Assembly (NCBI RefSeq): GCF_014695375.1 | Contig: NZ_JACJOG010000041.1 | Span: 62,001-126,000 of the forward strand | Reading direction: 5' to 3' | From: Coleofasciculus sp. FACHB-T130 | GTDB lineage: Bacteria; Cyanobacteriota; Cyanobacteriia; Cyanobacteriales; FACHB-T130 | DNA: 64,000 bases | Shown: piece by piece, positions 1 through 8,124 of the stretch | Numbering within the stretch: the first letter of the stretch is position 1 | Layout: each line of letters opens with the position of its first letter | Position numbers and translations under genes: made by a program | The notes under the pieces: generated by a model | Told to the model about the DNA's origin: nothing | The model's database searches: none | What the model saw: the letters and a program-made list of their open reading frames with translations, nothing else

Positions 1-157
1 TCGTCGATTAGAACCTTTATTTTTGGCTTTGAGCGTCTGTCATCCCACCCTTGGGCAGTTGGCATAGACTGCGATCGCTATTTTCCTGCCACTCTAGGAG
101 AGGGGTTGAACCCCATCCCTAACGACTGTAGCGGCAGTACCCTGAAGGGAGGTCTAG
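1..157. other. left-edge noncoding region
   Basis: I see no convincing gene in this stretch. It holds one HIP1 octamer (near 72) and a perfect inverted repeat at 102-114 (GGGGTT-g-AACCCC), which may be the end of an upstream transcript or a 5' leader hairpin. A strong ribosome binding site, GGGAGG, lies just before the ATG at 158. Confidence 0.5.
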
Positions 158-994
158 ATGGATGCCGATGAACTGAAACGTCTCTACGCAGCAGGCGAAC
201 GAGATTTTCGAGAGGTAAGTCTGCGAAGAGCAGACCTGATGGGAATTGACCTGAGCGAAGCGAACCTGCGGGGAGCAGACCTGCGCGAAGCAAATCTAAT
301 TGGGGCATACCTAATCGGAGTCAACCTACGGGAGGCAAATCTCAATGGAGCGGTTCTCCGCGCCAATCTCAGCGAGGCAAATCTTATCGGCGCTAGCCTG
401 ATTGACGCCAACCTGAGCGAAGCGATTTTAACTGAAGCGAGTTTACGAGCTGCCAATCTCAGCGGAGCTAACCTCGCCGGAGCTAACCTGAGTCACGCTC
501 TTTTGAGCGAGACTATTCTCCGCGATGCCAATCTGACTGGAGCCAAACTAATTGATGCACCCTTAAGTCGAAGCAACTTGACGAATGCTACGTTGATTGG
601 AGCTGTGCTGGAAGGTGCAAACTTAACGAATGCCATTCTAATTGGAGCCAACCTGGAGAAAGCCAACTTAGCGAACGCTGTTTTAAATGGAGCCAGTGCA
701 ATTGGAGCAAATCTCACGCAAGCAGACTTGAGCCGCGCCAAGATGAGCGGAACCAATCTGACAAATGTCATCTTAATTAAAGCCAATCTGAGGGGAGCAA
801 ATGTAAGTTGGGCGACTCTGCGAGGAGCGAATCTCACCGGAGCTAACTTGTACAGGTCAAAACTATGCTGGTCAAACCTGACTGGGGCAATTCTCACTGA
901 AGCGGTTCTCATTGACGCTAACCTAAATCGGGTCAATTTCCGTGACGCCGATATGACTGGTGCCATCATGCCTAATGCAGCTACGCACGAGTAG
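158..994 (+). CDS. pentapeptide-repeat protein (278 aa)
   Basis: Almost the whole protein after residue 20 is a run of A(D/N)LxX pentapeptides (for example GADLREANLIGAYL), which fold into a right-handed quadrilateral beta-helix. There is no signal peptide or membrane segment, so a cytoplasmic location is likely. The molecular role of most cyanobacterial members is unknown. The short N-terminal cap (MDADELKRLYAAGERDF) is nearly the same as that of the next gene (MDGDEVLTRYAAGERDF), so the two are tandem paralogues. The ATG has a good GGGAGG ribosome binding site. The repeat register is looser around residues 120-200, where the central Leu/Phe is kept but the Asp/Asn varies. Confidence 0.9.
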   Translation: MDADELKRLYAAGERDFREVSLRRADLMGIDLSEANLRGADLREANLIGAYLIGVNLREANLNGAVLRANLSEANLIGASLIDANLSEAILTEASLRAANLSGANLAGANLSHALLSETILRDANLTGAKLIDAPLSRSNLTNATLIGAVLEGANLTNAILIGANLEKANLANAVLNGASAIGANLTQADLSRAKMSGTNLTNVILIKANLRGANVSWATLRGANLTGANLYRSKLCWSNLTGAILTEAVLIDANLNRVNFRDADMTGAIMPNAATHE

Positions 995-1162
995 CGAAGT
1001 GACAAGTCAGCCCTAAACTAACGCCTTGCTTCGCTGTTTTCATGCCCAAAGGGCTGTACGCGATCGCCAGCCAGATTTTAGATTGGCAATTCATCGAAAA
1101 TCAATCTAAAATCCAAAATTCCTAAGTCCACGCTAACCGGAAGCAATTTAGAGGCAATAGAA

Positions 1163-1759
1163 ATGGATGGGGATGAGGTTTTAACACGATATGCTGCTGG
1201 AGAACGGGATTTCCAGAAGTTAGATTTGAAGGCGGCAAATCTGGAAGGAGCTAACCTACGCCAGGTCGATTTCAGCGAGACGATTCTGGAGGGAGTTAAC
1301 CTAGCCGGAGCCAACCTGCGGGGGGTGAACCTAACAGGTGCCGATCTGAGTGGAGCAAACTTGAGTCGTGCTGATCTCACGGGTGCCGATCTCACGGGTG
1401 CTGACTTGATCGGAACCAATTTTGATAAAGCCAGACTGATTGGAACAAGGCTTGTTAAAACCGAACCGATTGGTGCTGAGCTAACTGGAGCGAACTTAAC
1501 TGGCGCAAATCTAACTGGCGCAGATATGAGAAGGGCAAACTTGAGCTACGCCAACCTCAGCGATGCAATCTTGTGTGAAGCCAATCTGACTAGCGCCCTC
1601 CTCATTGGAGTAAATCTGAATAGAACCGACTTAATTAAGGCGAATTTGAGTCAAGCCGACTTAAGTGAAACTGATTTGAACGGAGCCGATTTAAGTGGAG
1701 CGGAATTGAGCGGGACAATTATGCCAGTTGAACACTTTACACCCAGCGAGAGCAAATGA
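1163..1759 (+). CDS. pentapeptide-repeat protein (198 aa), paralogue of preceding gene
   Basis: This is the second, shorter member of the tandem pair, with the same N-terminal cap followed by about 33 pentapeptides of the A(N/D)LxG type. One small break in the register occurs around residues 90-105 (TRLVKTEPIGAEL). It carries no other domain, signal peptide or membrane helix. GAGG lies about eight bases before the ATG. The frame upstream of the ATG is open back to 1082 without a start codon and spells TLTGSNLEAIE directly before the methionine. This looks like leftover pentapeptide coding sequence from a duplication or deletion. Function is unknown beyond the fold. Confidence 0.88.
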   Translation: MDGDEVLTRYAAGERDFQKLDLKAANLEGANLRQVDFSETILEGVNLAGANLRGVNLTGADLSGANLSRADLTGADLTGADLIGTNFDKARLIGTRLVKTEPIGAELTGANLTGANLTGADMRRANLSYANLSDAILCEANLTSALLIGVNLNRTDLIKANLSQADLSETDLNGADLSGAELSGTIMPVEHFTPSESK

Positions 1760-2052
1760 GCCGCGATCGCTGGTAAATTCAACGATCAAATCCCACGATC
1801 GCGCCAAACTTAGTGGTAGAGATGCAATTCCTGTCAGTCTTCTACAATCTAGAAGCTAAAATCCAAAATGATATTTTGGATTCGACTCGCTTAAAAATAT
1901 CACGTGATGGGCACACGCGCTTTCTACCAGTATTAAGAAATTTACAACTAAAATTATTAGGGGCAGTCACTAGTGTGCTACCCCTAAGTCAGAAAATCAG
2001 AGACGCAGGGCAAAAATGCTGTGCGGAAATGAGCTATGCGGAAATGAGAAAT

Positions 2053-2487
2053 TTACGAGTTATTGGAATCCCCGCCGACAACTTGCGACTTGAGAGCTTT
2101 AAACTCCTCGGACAACTCCTGACGATTAGAAGCTCGGAGTAAGTAGCGGTACACAAACCAGGCTGAGTAGCCAATTCCTACCAGTTCAAAGGTCGGCGCT
2201 AGCAGAGGAATATCATTAAGCGCATCCAGAACCGCCAGTGTCACCTTCACGGTAATGATGCCAGCTAATATTAGACCTAGAGTGGTCAAGGGGCGCTGGT
2301 ACTCTGAGAAGAACTCACCTAAGTATTCGGGTAGTTCTGCGAAAAATGCGGAAATTTGTTCTCCAATTTGCTGCCACTTTTCCGTTGATTGGGTGGCTGG
2401 GGGTAGAGCTGCCAATTCGCCTGGGGCGTCAACTCTCATTTCTACCTGGGTTTTTTCGGTCTCTGGAGCGGAATAATCAGTTTGCAT
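2053..2487 (-). CDS. CAAD-domain membrane protein (CurT/CURT1-like)
   Basis: The protein has a charged, Pro/Glu-rich N-terminus, an amphipathic segment (WQQIGEQISAFFAELPEYL), two hydrophobic segments (LTTLGLILAGIITVKVTLAVL and FELVGIGYSAWFVYRYLL) and a basic/acidic amphipathic tail. This is the layout of the CAAD domain, found appended to some cyanobacterial aminoacyl-tRNA synthetases and in the CurT/CURT1 proteins that bend thylakoid membranes. As a stand-alone protein it is probably thylakoid-located. The frame is open from 2505, but the ATG at 2487 has GGAGG about 11 bases upstream, whereas the one at 2505 has none. Which CAAD subgroup it belongs to cannot be told by eye. Confidence 0.82.
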   Translation of the reverse strand: MQTDYSAPETEKTQVEMRVDAPGELAALPPATQSTEKWQQIGEQISAFFAELPEYLGEFFSEYQRPLTTLGLILAGIITVKVTLAVLDALNDIPLLAPTFELVGIGYSAWFVYRYLLRASNRQELSEEFKALKSQVVGGDSNNS

Positions 2488-2505
2488 GGTGTCCATATCC
2501 TCCAT

Positions 2506-2860
2506 ATCGTTGTTTTAGGTACGATTGTGTATCGTTTAGGCAAGATAGCTGGGTACAATTGCGGGGTGAATTCCTCTTGCTCATATTATCAGACACCCCA
2601 AGACCACTTCGCTGAGTCCAGAATTTTCCGGTTAAAACTTAGTGATAATCGGGCGAGCGGTCTCCATGCATCTCCCAAAAGCGGGACGTAGCTAGAGAAA
2701 ATAAAAAATTAAAAATCAAGAAACTTTTTAGCTCAATCTACGCTGTACGGATATAGATTAGAAACTAAAGCTGAAAAACATACCTAGTAAGCTTTTCGGG
2801 CGCAACTAAGCTCTCGGCAATACATAGATTGCCTTATAAATTTTTATTTTTAATTAAATG
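2506..2860. other. noncoding region between two minus-strand genes
   Basis: I see no gene here. The sequence contains A/T-rich blocks (near 2700-2720 and 2838-2860) of the ATTAAAAATTAAAAAT type that recurs in other gaps of this window and inside rnpB. The leader of the CAAD gene and the 3' flank of the TPR gene must lie within it. Confidence 0.5.
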
Positions 2861-3919
2861 CTATTGGTCGTATTCCATCACTTTGGCGTAATCGCCCAAA
2901 GCATAGCAAGCAACTCGGAGGCTTCCCAAAGCCTGCCCTTCGACTCGGCTGTCTTGGAGGATTCGCGCTATCCTTAAGCGTTGTTCATAGTAGTCAATTG
3001 CTTTAGCGTAGTTGCTCAATGCCTCGTAAGCCACTCCTAAATGCGAAAGTGCCTGCTCTTGGGAGCGGAGGTCATCCGTTGCCGAAGCGATCGCTAGGCG
3101 TTGCTCTCCATAGTCAATTGCCGCAGAGTAGTCCCCGATTGCGTAGCAGGCGTTCCCCAGATTTCTCAGGATCTGTACCTCAATACGGTGATCTCCAGTC
3201 TGCTGCACGAGTGCTAAACGCTGCTTATAGTAGGCGATCGCTTTGACATAGTCTCCCAAAGCGTAGCAAGCATTTCCCAAATTTCTCAGGATCTGACCCT
3301 CTGCCTCTTGGTCTTGGAGTTCCCGCGCCACTATCAGACTTTGATGCTGGTATTCAATGGCGGCTGAGTAGTCTCCCAGTGCCTTGTAAGCTAGTCCGAG
3401 ATTATTCAGCGCCGCCACTTCTGCACTCAAGTCTTTCAGTTCCCGCACGACTAGCAGACTTTGTTGCTGAAACTCAATGGCTTTGGCATGGTTGCCTAAG
3501 TGACGGTAGGCATTGCCGATGTTTCCCAGCGCTTGACTTTCCAATCGCTGATCGTTGATACTTTGGGCGATCGCTAAACTTTGCCCAGAATACTCAACCG
3601 CTTTGGCAAAATTTCCCAAGGCATAGTACACTAGCCCCAAATTGCCGAGCGTTCTTCCTTGTCCTCGCTGGTCTTGAAGTTCGCCGTAGACCGTGAGTGC
3701 TTGATGAAAGGATAGTCGTGACGCCTCGAAATGACCGTTTTGGTGCTGCTGGGCACCTTGCTCCAGCAGTCGATCGGCTTCTCCCTTAGTGTAATTATCG
3801 GTTTTTGGCTGATGCTGGCTATGAGCGCTAATATCTGTAGGAGGAACAACAGTGATGCGTTCCTCCTCAGGTAGGTCGCCCTCTTGTTGGCTGTTGTGAT
3901 GGTTAACGCGGCGATCCAT
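2861..3919 (-). CDS. tetratricopeptide-repeat protein (352 aa)
   Basis: After a polar, disordered N-terminus of about 45 residues come eight TPR-type units with a 40-residue period. Each has the signature NLGxAYxALGDYxKAIEYxxQxLxIAR, typical of the TPR_12 class seen in LGN-like and cyanobacterial signalling scaffolds. No enzymatic domain, signal peptide or membrane segment is present, so it probably acts as a protein-protein scaffold. The last unit stops in the middle of its second helix (GDYAKVMEYDQ-stop), so the protein may be the shortened remnant of a longer TPR array. Partners are unknown; the neighbours are not functionally related. Confidence 0.85.
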   Translation of the reverse strand: MDRRVNHHNSQQEGDLPEEERITVVPPTDISAHSQHQPKTDNYTKGEADRLLEQGAQQHQNGHFEASRLSFHQALTVYGELQDQRGQGRTLGNLGLVYYALGNFAKAVEYSGQSLAIAQSINDQRLESQALGNIGNAYRHLGNHAKAIEFQQQSLLVVRELKDLSAEVAALNNLGLAYKALGDYSAAIEYQHQSLIVARELQDQEAEGQILRNLGNACYALGDYVKAIAYYKQRLALVQQTGDHRIEVQILRNLGNACYAIGDYSAAIDYGEQRLAIASATDDLRSQEQALSHLGVAYEALSNYAKAIDYYEQRLRIARILQDSRVEGQALGSLRVACYALGDYAKVMEYDQ

Positions 3920-4183
3920 ATATTTTTCTCAACACCTTGATTCGCTTAGCACCGACTTGCGGTATAAGGCTAGGTCGTCTCTTTTTAGTGTTCCCGGATC
4001 GGCTGGTTAAGCTCTCATGCTTTGAACAAATTTTTCAAAAAACCTTACAATTTATCGCTTTAGGCGTTGGAATGCAACCCTTGCTTGCCACTGGACGAAC
4101 GCTGCTTAGGATTCGGTAGACGCAAATCGATAGCGGGTTTGTTCCCGAAATTTTCTAAAAACTTGCGTCTCCCGGCTAAAACA

Positions 4184-5062
4184 TCAAGTAGATACAGGCG
4201 TTAGAGAGCGATCGCTCTGTTGAATTCCCGCTAAGTTTGGAGCGGTTTCGGTACAGTATACTTCACACGAATTATTCGGGCTTTCAACCAGTTTTACCTT
4301 ATGCAGCTTTGCTCCTAATTCCCGGATAGGCTCTTGCAGAAGATTCCGGATATGAATGGCAATATTCTCAGCGGTGGGAACAACTTGGGCAAAATAGGCG
4401 ATATCCTTGTTCAGGAAAGTATGGTCAAACGGCTCAACCACATAATCTTCTACTACCTTGTTTAACGCTCCTAAATCCACAATCATCCCTGTGCGCGGAT
4501 CAATTTCGCCTTGAACTGTTACTTCCATGTGGTAGTTGTGCCCGTGACCGTTGGGACGAGCGCATTTGCCATAAATCTCGCAGTTCTCTTCGTAACTGAG
4601 GTTCGGATGAGCCAGTCTGTGAGCGGCGCTAAAGTGGGTACCAATTGTCAGATAAGCTTCCATTCCGTTTCCTTGATAGTCAGCCCAGAGTTCGGGATGT
4701 TCAAATAGTTGAATATTTACCAACGGTAAGTGAGGTGCTAGACGCTGCCAAATGGTTCGCGCGATGTTTTCTGTAGTGGGCAGGGTTTGTTGAAATTCCG
4801 ACCACACATCGTTGAGATAACAGAAGTCTAGCTGACTGGTGACTTCCTGTTTGATCACCCGTTTGACTTCAGACAAGTTTTGCACCATGCCATACTCATC
4901 CAGATCCCCGGCAAGGGAGACAAACAAAACGTAGTTGTGTCCGTGTCCGGGCGACTGAGTGCAGCGACCAAACGCTTGTATATTCTCCGCTTGACTCAGT
5001 TCTGGCAGCCAATAACGGTGGCTCGCCGAAAACTGAGCGCGGCGGTTGATGATGCATCTCAT
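4184..5062 (-). CDS. double-domain 6-pyruvoyl-tetrahydropterin synthase / QueD homologue
   Basis: Two complete PTPS/QueD domains (about residues 5-130 and 135-270) are fused in tandem. Enzymes of this family convert dihydroneopterin triphosphate to 6-pyruvoyl-tetrahydropterin or to 6-carboxy-tetrahydropterin, the latter in queuosine synthesis. Both halves keep the zinc histidines (SASHR/SAAHR and the GHGHNY motif), the motif cysteine (CTQSPGHGH; CARPNGHGH) and the pterin-anchoring glutamate (FEHPE; VESPN). The Asp-His pair of the active site is present in the C-terminal half (PFDHTFLN) but reads LDFCYLND in the N-terminal half, so that half may be structural or altered in activity. Which product is formed cannot be decided from sequence. 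The gene diverges from rnpB. Confidence 0.85.
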   Translation of the reverse strand: MRCIINRRAQFSASHRYWLPELSQAENIQAFGRCTQSPGHGHNYVLFVSLAGDLDEYGMVQNLSEVKRVIKQEVTSQLDFCYLNDVWSEFQQTLPTTENIARTIWQRLAPHLPLVNIQLFEHPELWADYQGNGMEAYLTIGTHFSAAHRLAHPNLSYEENCEIYGKCARPNGHGHNYHMEVTVQGEIDPRTGMIVDLGALNKVVEDYVVEPFDHTFLNKDIAYFAQVVPTAENIAIHIRNLLQEPIRELGAKLHKVKLVESPNNSCEVYCTETAPNLAGIQQSDRSLTPVST

Positions 5063-5234
5063 AAGTCCAGTAACCAGCAGAATTATTAAGTTACGTAAAT
5101 CATTCCCTTTATTCAGGATAATCGAAATTTAGGCGGGGATCTCCAATCTTTCTTGAAAAACTGCATCGGCAAAGTGAGAATTCAAAAGCGAAGATTCGCT
5201 CTCTAAAGCTCTTGAATATGCCACACTGAAGAAC

Positions 5235-5646
5235 GGGAGAGAGTAGGCGCAGGTGGTTGCAGATTTGCTGTTTGTGCGAGTCTGAGGAAAGTCCGGGCTC
5301 CCGAAAGACCAGACTTGCTGGGTAACGCCCAGTGCGGGCGACCGTGAGGATAGTGCCACAGAAAGATACCGCCGGGAAAATTAAAAATTAAAAATGCAAA
5401 ATGAATAATTTTTAATTGTCTCGGTAAGGGTGCAAAGGTGCGGTAAGAGCGCACCAGCAGCGTCGAGAGGCGCTGGCTCGGTAAACCCCGGTTGGGAGCA
5501 AGGTAGGGAATCAGGTTGGTCTTTTTCCGATTCCGTTTTAAAACCGCTTGAGGCGTCTGGTAACAGGCGTCCCAGATAGATAACCGCCCTTCCAGCGGCA
5601 CTGCTGCTGTGGAGAACAGAACCCGGCTTATGACCGACTCTCTCCC
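5235..5646 (+). ncRNA. rnpB: RNase P RNA (M1 RNA, bacterial type A)
   Basis: This is the catalytic RNA that removes 5' leaders from pre-tRNAs. All the universal blocks are present in order: GAGGAAAGTCCGGGCTCC, the P8 loop GGGTAACGCCC, the ACAGAAAGATACCGCC segment, GGTAAGGGTGCAAAGGTGC with GGTAAGAGCGCACC, and the 3' ACAGAACCCGGCTTATGAC. The ends pair (GGGAGAGAGT at 5235 with CGACTCTCTCCC at 5635-5646), which sets the boundaries to within a few bases. P12, normally a short GC hairpin, is here replaced by an A/T-rich insertion (about 5375-5430) with complementary arms AATTAAAAATT/AATTTTTAATT. Confidence 0.95.
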
Positions 5647-6059
5647 TTAATCGCTTAACGGTTATTCACAAGAGCTAGAGAGCCGAGGGTGAGTCTAGGT
5701 TGAGAGATTCTCTAGCTCAACTGGCATTTGAAAAATTGGGTAAATTGAGCGATCGCCTATCGAGTCTTCCCGGCAAAACAGGACGAGCAAAGCCCAGTGT
5801 TGATTGGCGATCGCGATCGCGCTAGTAGAGGCTGCAAGGACGAGCGGTCGGAAAAGTAATCCTTTTCTCAGGCTAAATCAATTTAATTAATAAATTCAGT
5901 GAAGCTTCATGTAAAAATGAGCTTGTTTTTCTCTTGATGCAGTCACAAAAGTCAAGACTTCAAGAAATTTTGCATAGCCACCCGTAACATTTAGCGGTAA
6001 TCTGTCTGCCAGAAGCGATATTTACACGATTTTGAACTCTTGTTAATCAGGGTGGCTTA
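5647..6059. other. noncoding region downstream of rnpB
   Basis: There is no gene in this gap. It holds a strong inverted repeat, GAGCTAGAGA (5672-5681) with TCTCTAGCTC (5709-5718), which is the best candidate for rnpB 3' processing or termination, although no T tract follows. It also holds two HIP1 clusters near 5750 and 5808-5822. The last 150 bases are A/T-rich and probably carry the promoter of the DICT-GAF gene. Confidence 0.5.
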
Positions 6060-7469
6060 GTGGACATATCATTGTTCCGCTCGATTGCGAACCAATACCA
6101 AGAATTGCGCGGTATTCACACGATCGCAACGATGAACGTTATCGGCGATCTCCTCGAAGATCAGTTGCTCAACCACAAACTTCCGGTTGATTTGTTTGCT
6201 GGCTTCCAGCGTTTCTCTCACTTCCTTGAACATCTCCGTCGATATAGTTACTTAGGTGAGGTATGTCGGCGGGTCTTTATATTTGGTGTTCCCGACGTTC
6301 ATCCCCCCGAAATTCCGGGAATCGAATTTATTGGGCTTGAGCCTAACTCAGCCTTGTCCAGGGAGCGGTTTTGGCTGGTTGATACCCCCGATTTCTGGAC
6401 GGCGGTATTGACTCAAGCCGTGGAAGGGCCAGAACGCAACAGCAGTAGTCAAAGCTTTGATGGGCTGTGGTCTTACGATGAAGAGGTAGTGGCGCGGGTT
6501 TCGTTGCTGATGTCCCAAGTTATGGGGACGTTTTACCAGCCGATCCGAACGCGAAACTACGTTCAGCAAAGTGCCCACATTGCCGAAATTAATGGACGGT
6601 TGCTGGGACGGCTTAAAGAAGCCGAACTCACGAGTCACCGCCGTTGGGTGCAGCTTTCTACCTTGCATAAATTTTCCACCGCTCTATCGCAGTATCAGCC
6701 TTTGCCTTGTATATTGCGAGATGCGGTGCAGATATTATTTACCAATTTTGGTGCCGCCGATGCCGTCATCGCCCTCAACTTGAACAATGACAATTTTATG
6801 GTAGTTTCCGCAGCAGGCAACATCAGTACCAACAAACCAATTGTCGGAATTAGCGATGGAGCTAGCGGTAAAGCAATCAGTGAGGGTAGATTGATTTATG
6901 TTGAAGATGTGCGCCAGAATGGTTTGATGGAACCCCTGATGCCCACGGCTCAAACGCTAATGGCAGCGCCGCTGCAAGGTCGTCGTCGCGTTTACGGTGT
7001 GGTGACGGTTGGTGGTAGAGAACCAAAGCAATGGAATGAGGAAGACGGTCAGACTGTGATGGCGATCGCTAAAATGCTGGCGGTACTCATCGAACAGAAG
7101 ACCCAGCTCAGCGGGGATGTCGTGTTACAACTCAGACGTGCCAAACACTTAGAGCAGACAATCTCCAAGTTGCGTCAACCCATCGCCCGCCTGCGCGATT
7201 TGCAGCAAAAACTCCGGGAAGAAGTCCACCTCTTACCAATTCAACGAGAACTGATGGCTCAGGTTGAGGCGCTGTTCAGTGATGTTGCAAAAATGATTGG
7301 GGTTCCCCTAAGTCCAACGCATTCCCATGAATCTCAGCTATCCTCCTCGTCAAAAGCAGCTGCAAAGTCTGATCCAAAAGTTAGGGCTTCCACCGCAGGT
7401 ACCAGTGCAGTGGTCGCTCCTCAACTTAGCGCTCACCCACCCCACAATTTCGACAACGGCGAACTATGA
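6060..7469 (+). CDS. DICT sensory domain - GAF domain protein
   Basis: Residues 1-160 resemble the DICT domain (named from diguanylate cyclases and two-component systems), including the conserved W-SYDEEVVARVSLLMSQV segment. Residues about 215-345 are a GAF domain (ILRDAVQILFTNFGAADAVIAL to MAIAKMLAVLIEQ), and a coiled coil follows. No output domain is present, so it probably works by contacting a kinase or cyclase. It begins with GTG (6060). The last 47 residues are Ser/Ala/Pro-rich, without visible domain character, and are encoded in a different frame over the first 143 bases of rnc. The end may be the result of a lost stop codon. DICT assignment is by motif memory only. Confidence 0.8.
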   Translation: MDISLFRSIANQYQELRGIHTIATMNVIGDLLEDQLLNHKLPVDLFAGFQRFSHFLEHLRRYSYLGEVCRRVFIFGVPDVHPPEIPGIEFIGLEPNSALSRERFWLVDTPDFWTAVLTQAVEGPERNSSSQSFDGLWSYDEEVVARVSLLMSQVMGTFYQPIRTRNYVQQSAHIAEINGRLLGRLKEAELTSHRRWVQLSTLHKFSTALSQYQPLPCILRDAVQILFTNFGAADAVIALNLNNDNFMVVSAAGNISTNKPIVGISDGASGKAISEGRLIYVEDVRQNGLMEPLMPTAQTLMAAPLQGRRRVYGVVTVGGREPKQWNEEDGQTVMAIAKMLAVLIEQKTQLSGDVVLQLRRAKHLEQTISKLRQPIARLRDLQQKLREEVHLLPIQRELMAQVEALFSDVAKMIGVPLSPTHSHESQLSSSSKAAAKSDPKVRASTAGTSAVVAPQLSAHPPHNFDNGEL

Positions 7470-8034
7470 GCAATTGGAGTTCCTGGGGGATGCGGTAGTG
7501 CGGATGGCAGCGTCTGAATTTTTATGGGAAGTTTATCCTGATTGTTCTGTGGGTGAATTTTCGGCAATTCGCAAGGTACTGGTGAGCGATCGCACCTTAG
7601 CCGGTATTGCAGATAGTTACGGACTAGATCGCTACCTGTTAATTTCTGAAAGTGCAGCAGGTGACAAAGCAGGTCTTACCTCGCGGTTGGCAGACGCCTT
7701 TGAAGCGGTGTTGGGTGCCCTGTACCTGAGTACGCATACCTTAGAACTAGTGCGTCCGTGGCTAGATTCTCATTTTAAACAACTGGCATCCGAAATTCGG
7801 ACAGACCCAGCCTACCAAAACTACAAGGACGCCCTCCAGGAATGGACGCAAGGTCATTACCAAATGCTGCCAGAATATCGAGTCGAGGAAACCAGACGAA
7901 TTCACGGCGATCCAGAACGTTTTACCGCCGAGGTTTGGCTGCAAGGGCGTCGATTGGGTCAAGGCAAGGGACATTCTAAAAAAGCTGCCGAACAAGCTGC
8001 GGCGAGGGAAGCTTTTTTAGCCATTAGCAATTAG
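7327..8034 (+). CDS. rnc: ribonuclease III
   Basis: The enzyme cleaves double-stranded RNA in rRNA and mRNA maturation. The RNase III signature is at about residue 46 (NYEQLEFLGDAV), the second metal-binding cluster is present (DAFEAVLGALYL), and residues 160-232 form a double-stranded-RNA-binding domain ending in GHSKKAAEQAAAREAF. The length of 235 residues is normal. The ATG at 7327 lies inside the preceding gene, but the N-terminal sequence (RQKQLQSLIQKLGL) is family-like and the next methionine (7504) is past the catalytic signature, so the overlap is genuine. No clear ribosome binding site precedes it, suggesting translational coupling to the upstream gene. Confidence 0.95.
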   Translation: MNLSYPPRQKQLQSLIQKLGLPPQVPVQWSLLNLALTHPTISTTANYEQLEFLGDAVVRMAASEFLWEVYPDCSVGEFSAIRKVLVSDRTLAGIADSYGLDRYLLISESAAGDKAGLTSRLADAFEAVLGALYLSTHTLELVRPWLDSHFKQLASEIRTDPAYQNYKDALQEWTQGHYQMLPEYRVEETRRIHGDPERFTAEVWLQGRRLGQGKGHSKKAAEQAAAREAFLAISN

Positions 8035-8054
8035 CCTAGTTCATGGCTAATTTG

Positions 8055-8098
8055 AAGACTGGTTAATGGGGAATGACAAAGAACAATTAGCCAGTCTT
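8055..8098. terminator. hairpin between rnc and the Gfo/Idh gene
   Basis: Arms AAGACTGGTTAAT (8055-8067) and ATTAGCCAGTCTT (8086-8098) pair over 13 positions with one G-U wobble, around a loop of 18 bases. Only a short T stretch follows, so it could be a weak terminator of rnc or an RNA-stability element. Confidence 0.5.
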
Positions 8099-8124
8099 TA
8101 ATGAACAACGAACAATAAACAACG

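Noticed and set aside
1813-2142. 109-residue plus-strand open frame (MVEMQFLSVFYN...)
   Set aside because: It overlaps the 3' end of the CAAD-domain gene on the other strand, has no domain-like pattern and starts with a GTG without a good ribosome binding site. I take it as chance.
3937-4119. 60-residue plus-strand open frame between TPR and PTPS genes
   Set aside because: Short, with no recognisable pattern and no ribosome binding site.
5129-5601. Two minus-strand open frames across 5129-5601
   Set aside because: They lie antisense to the RNase P RNA, whose conserved blocks and end pairing explain the sequence.
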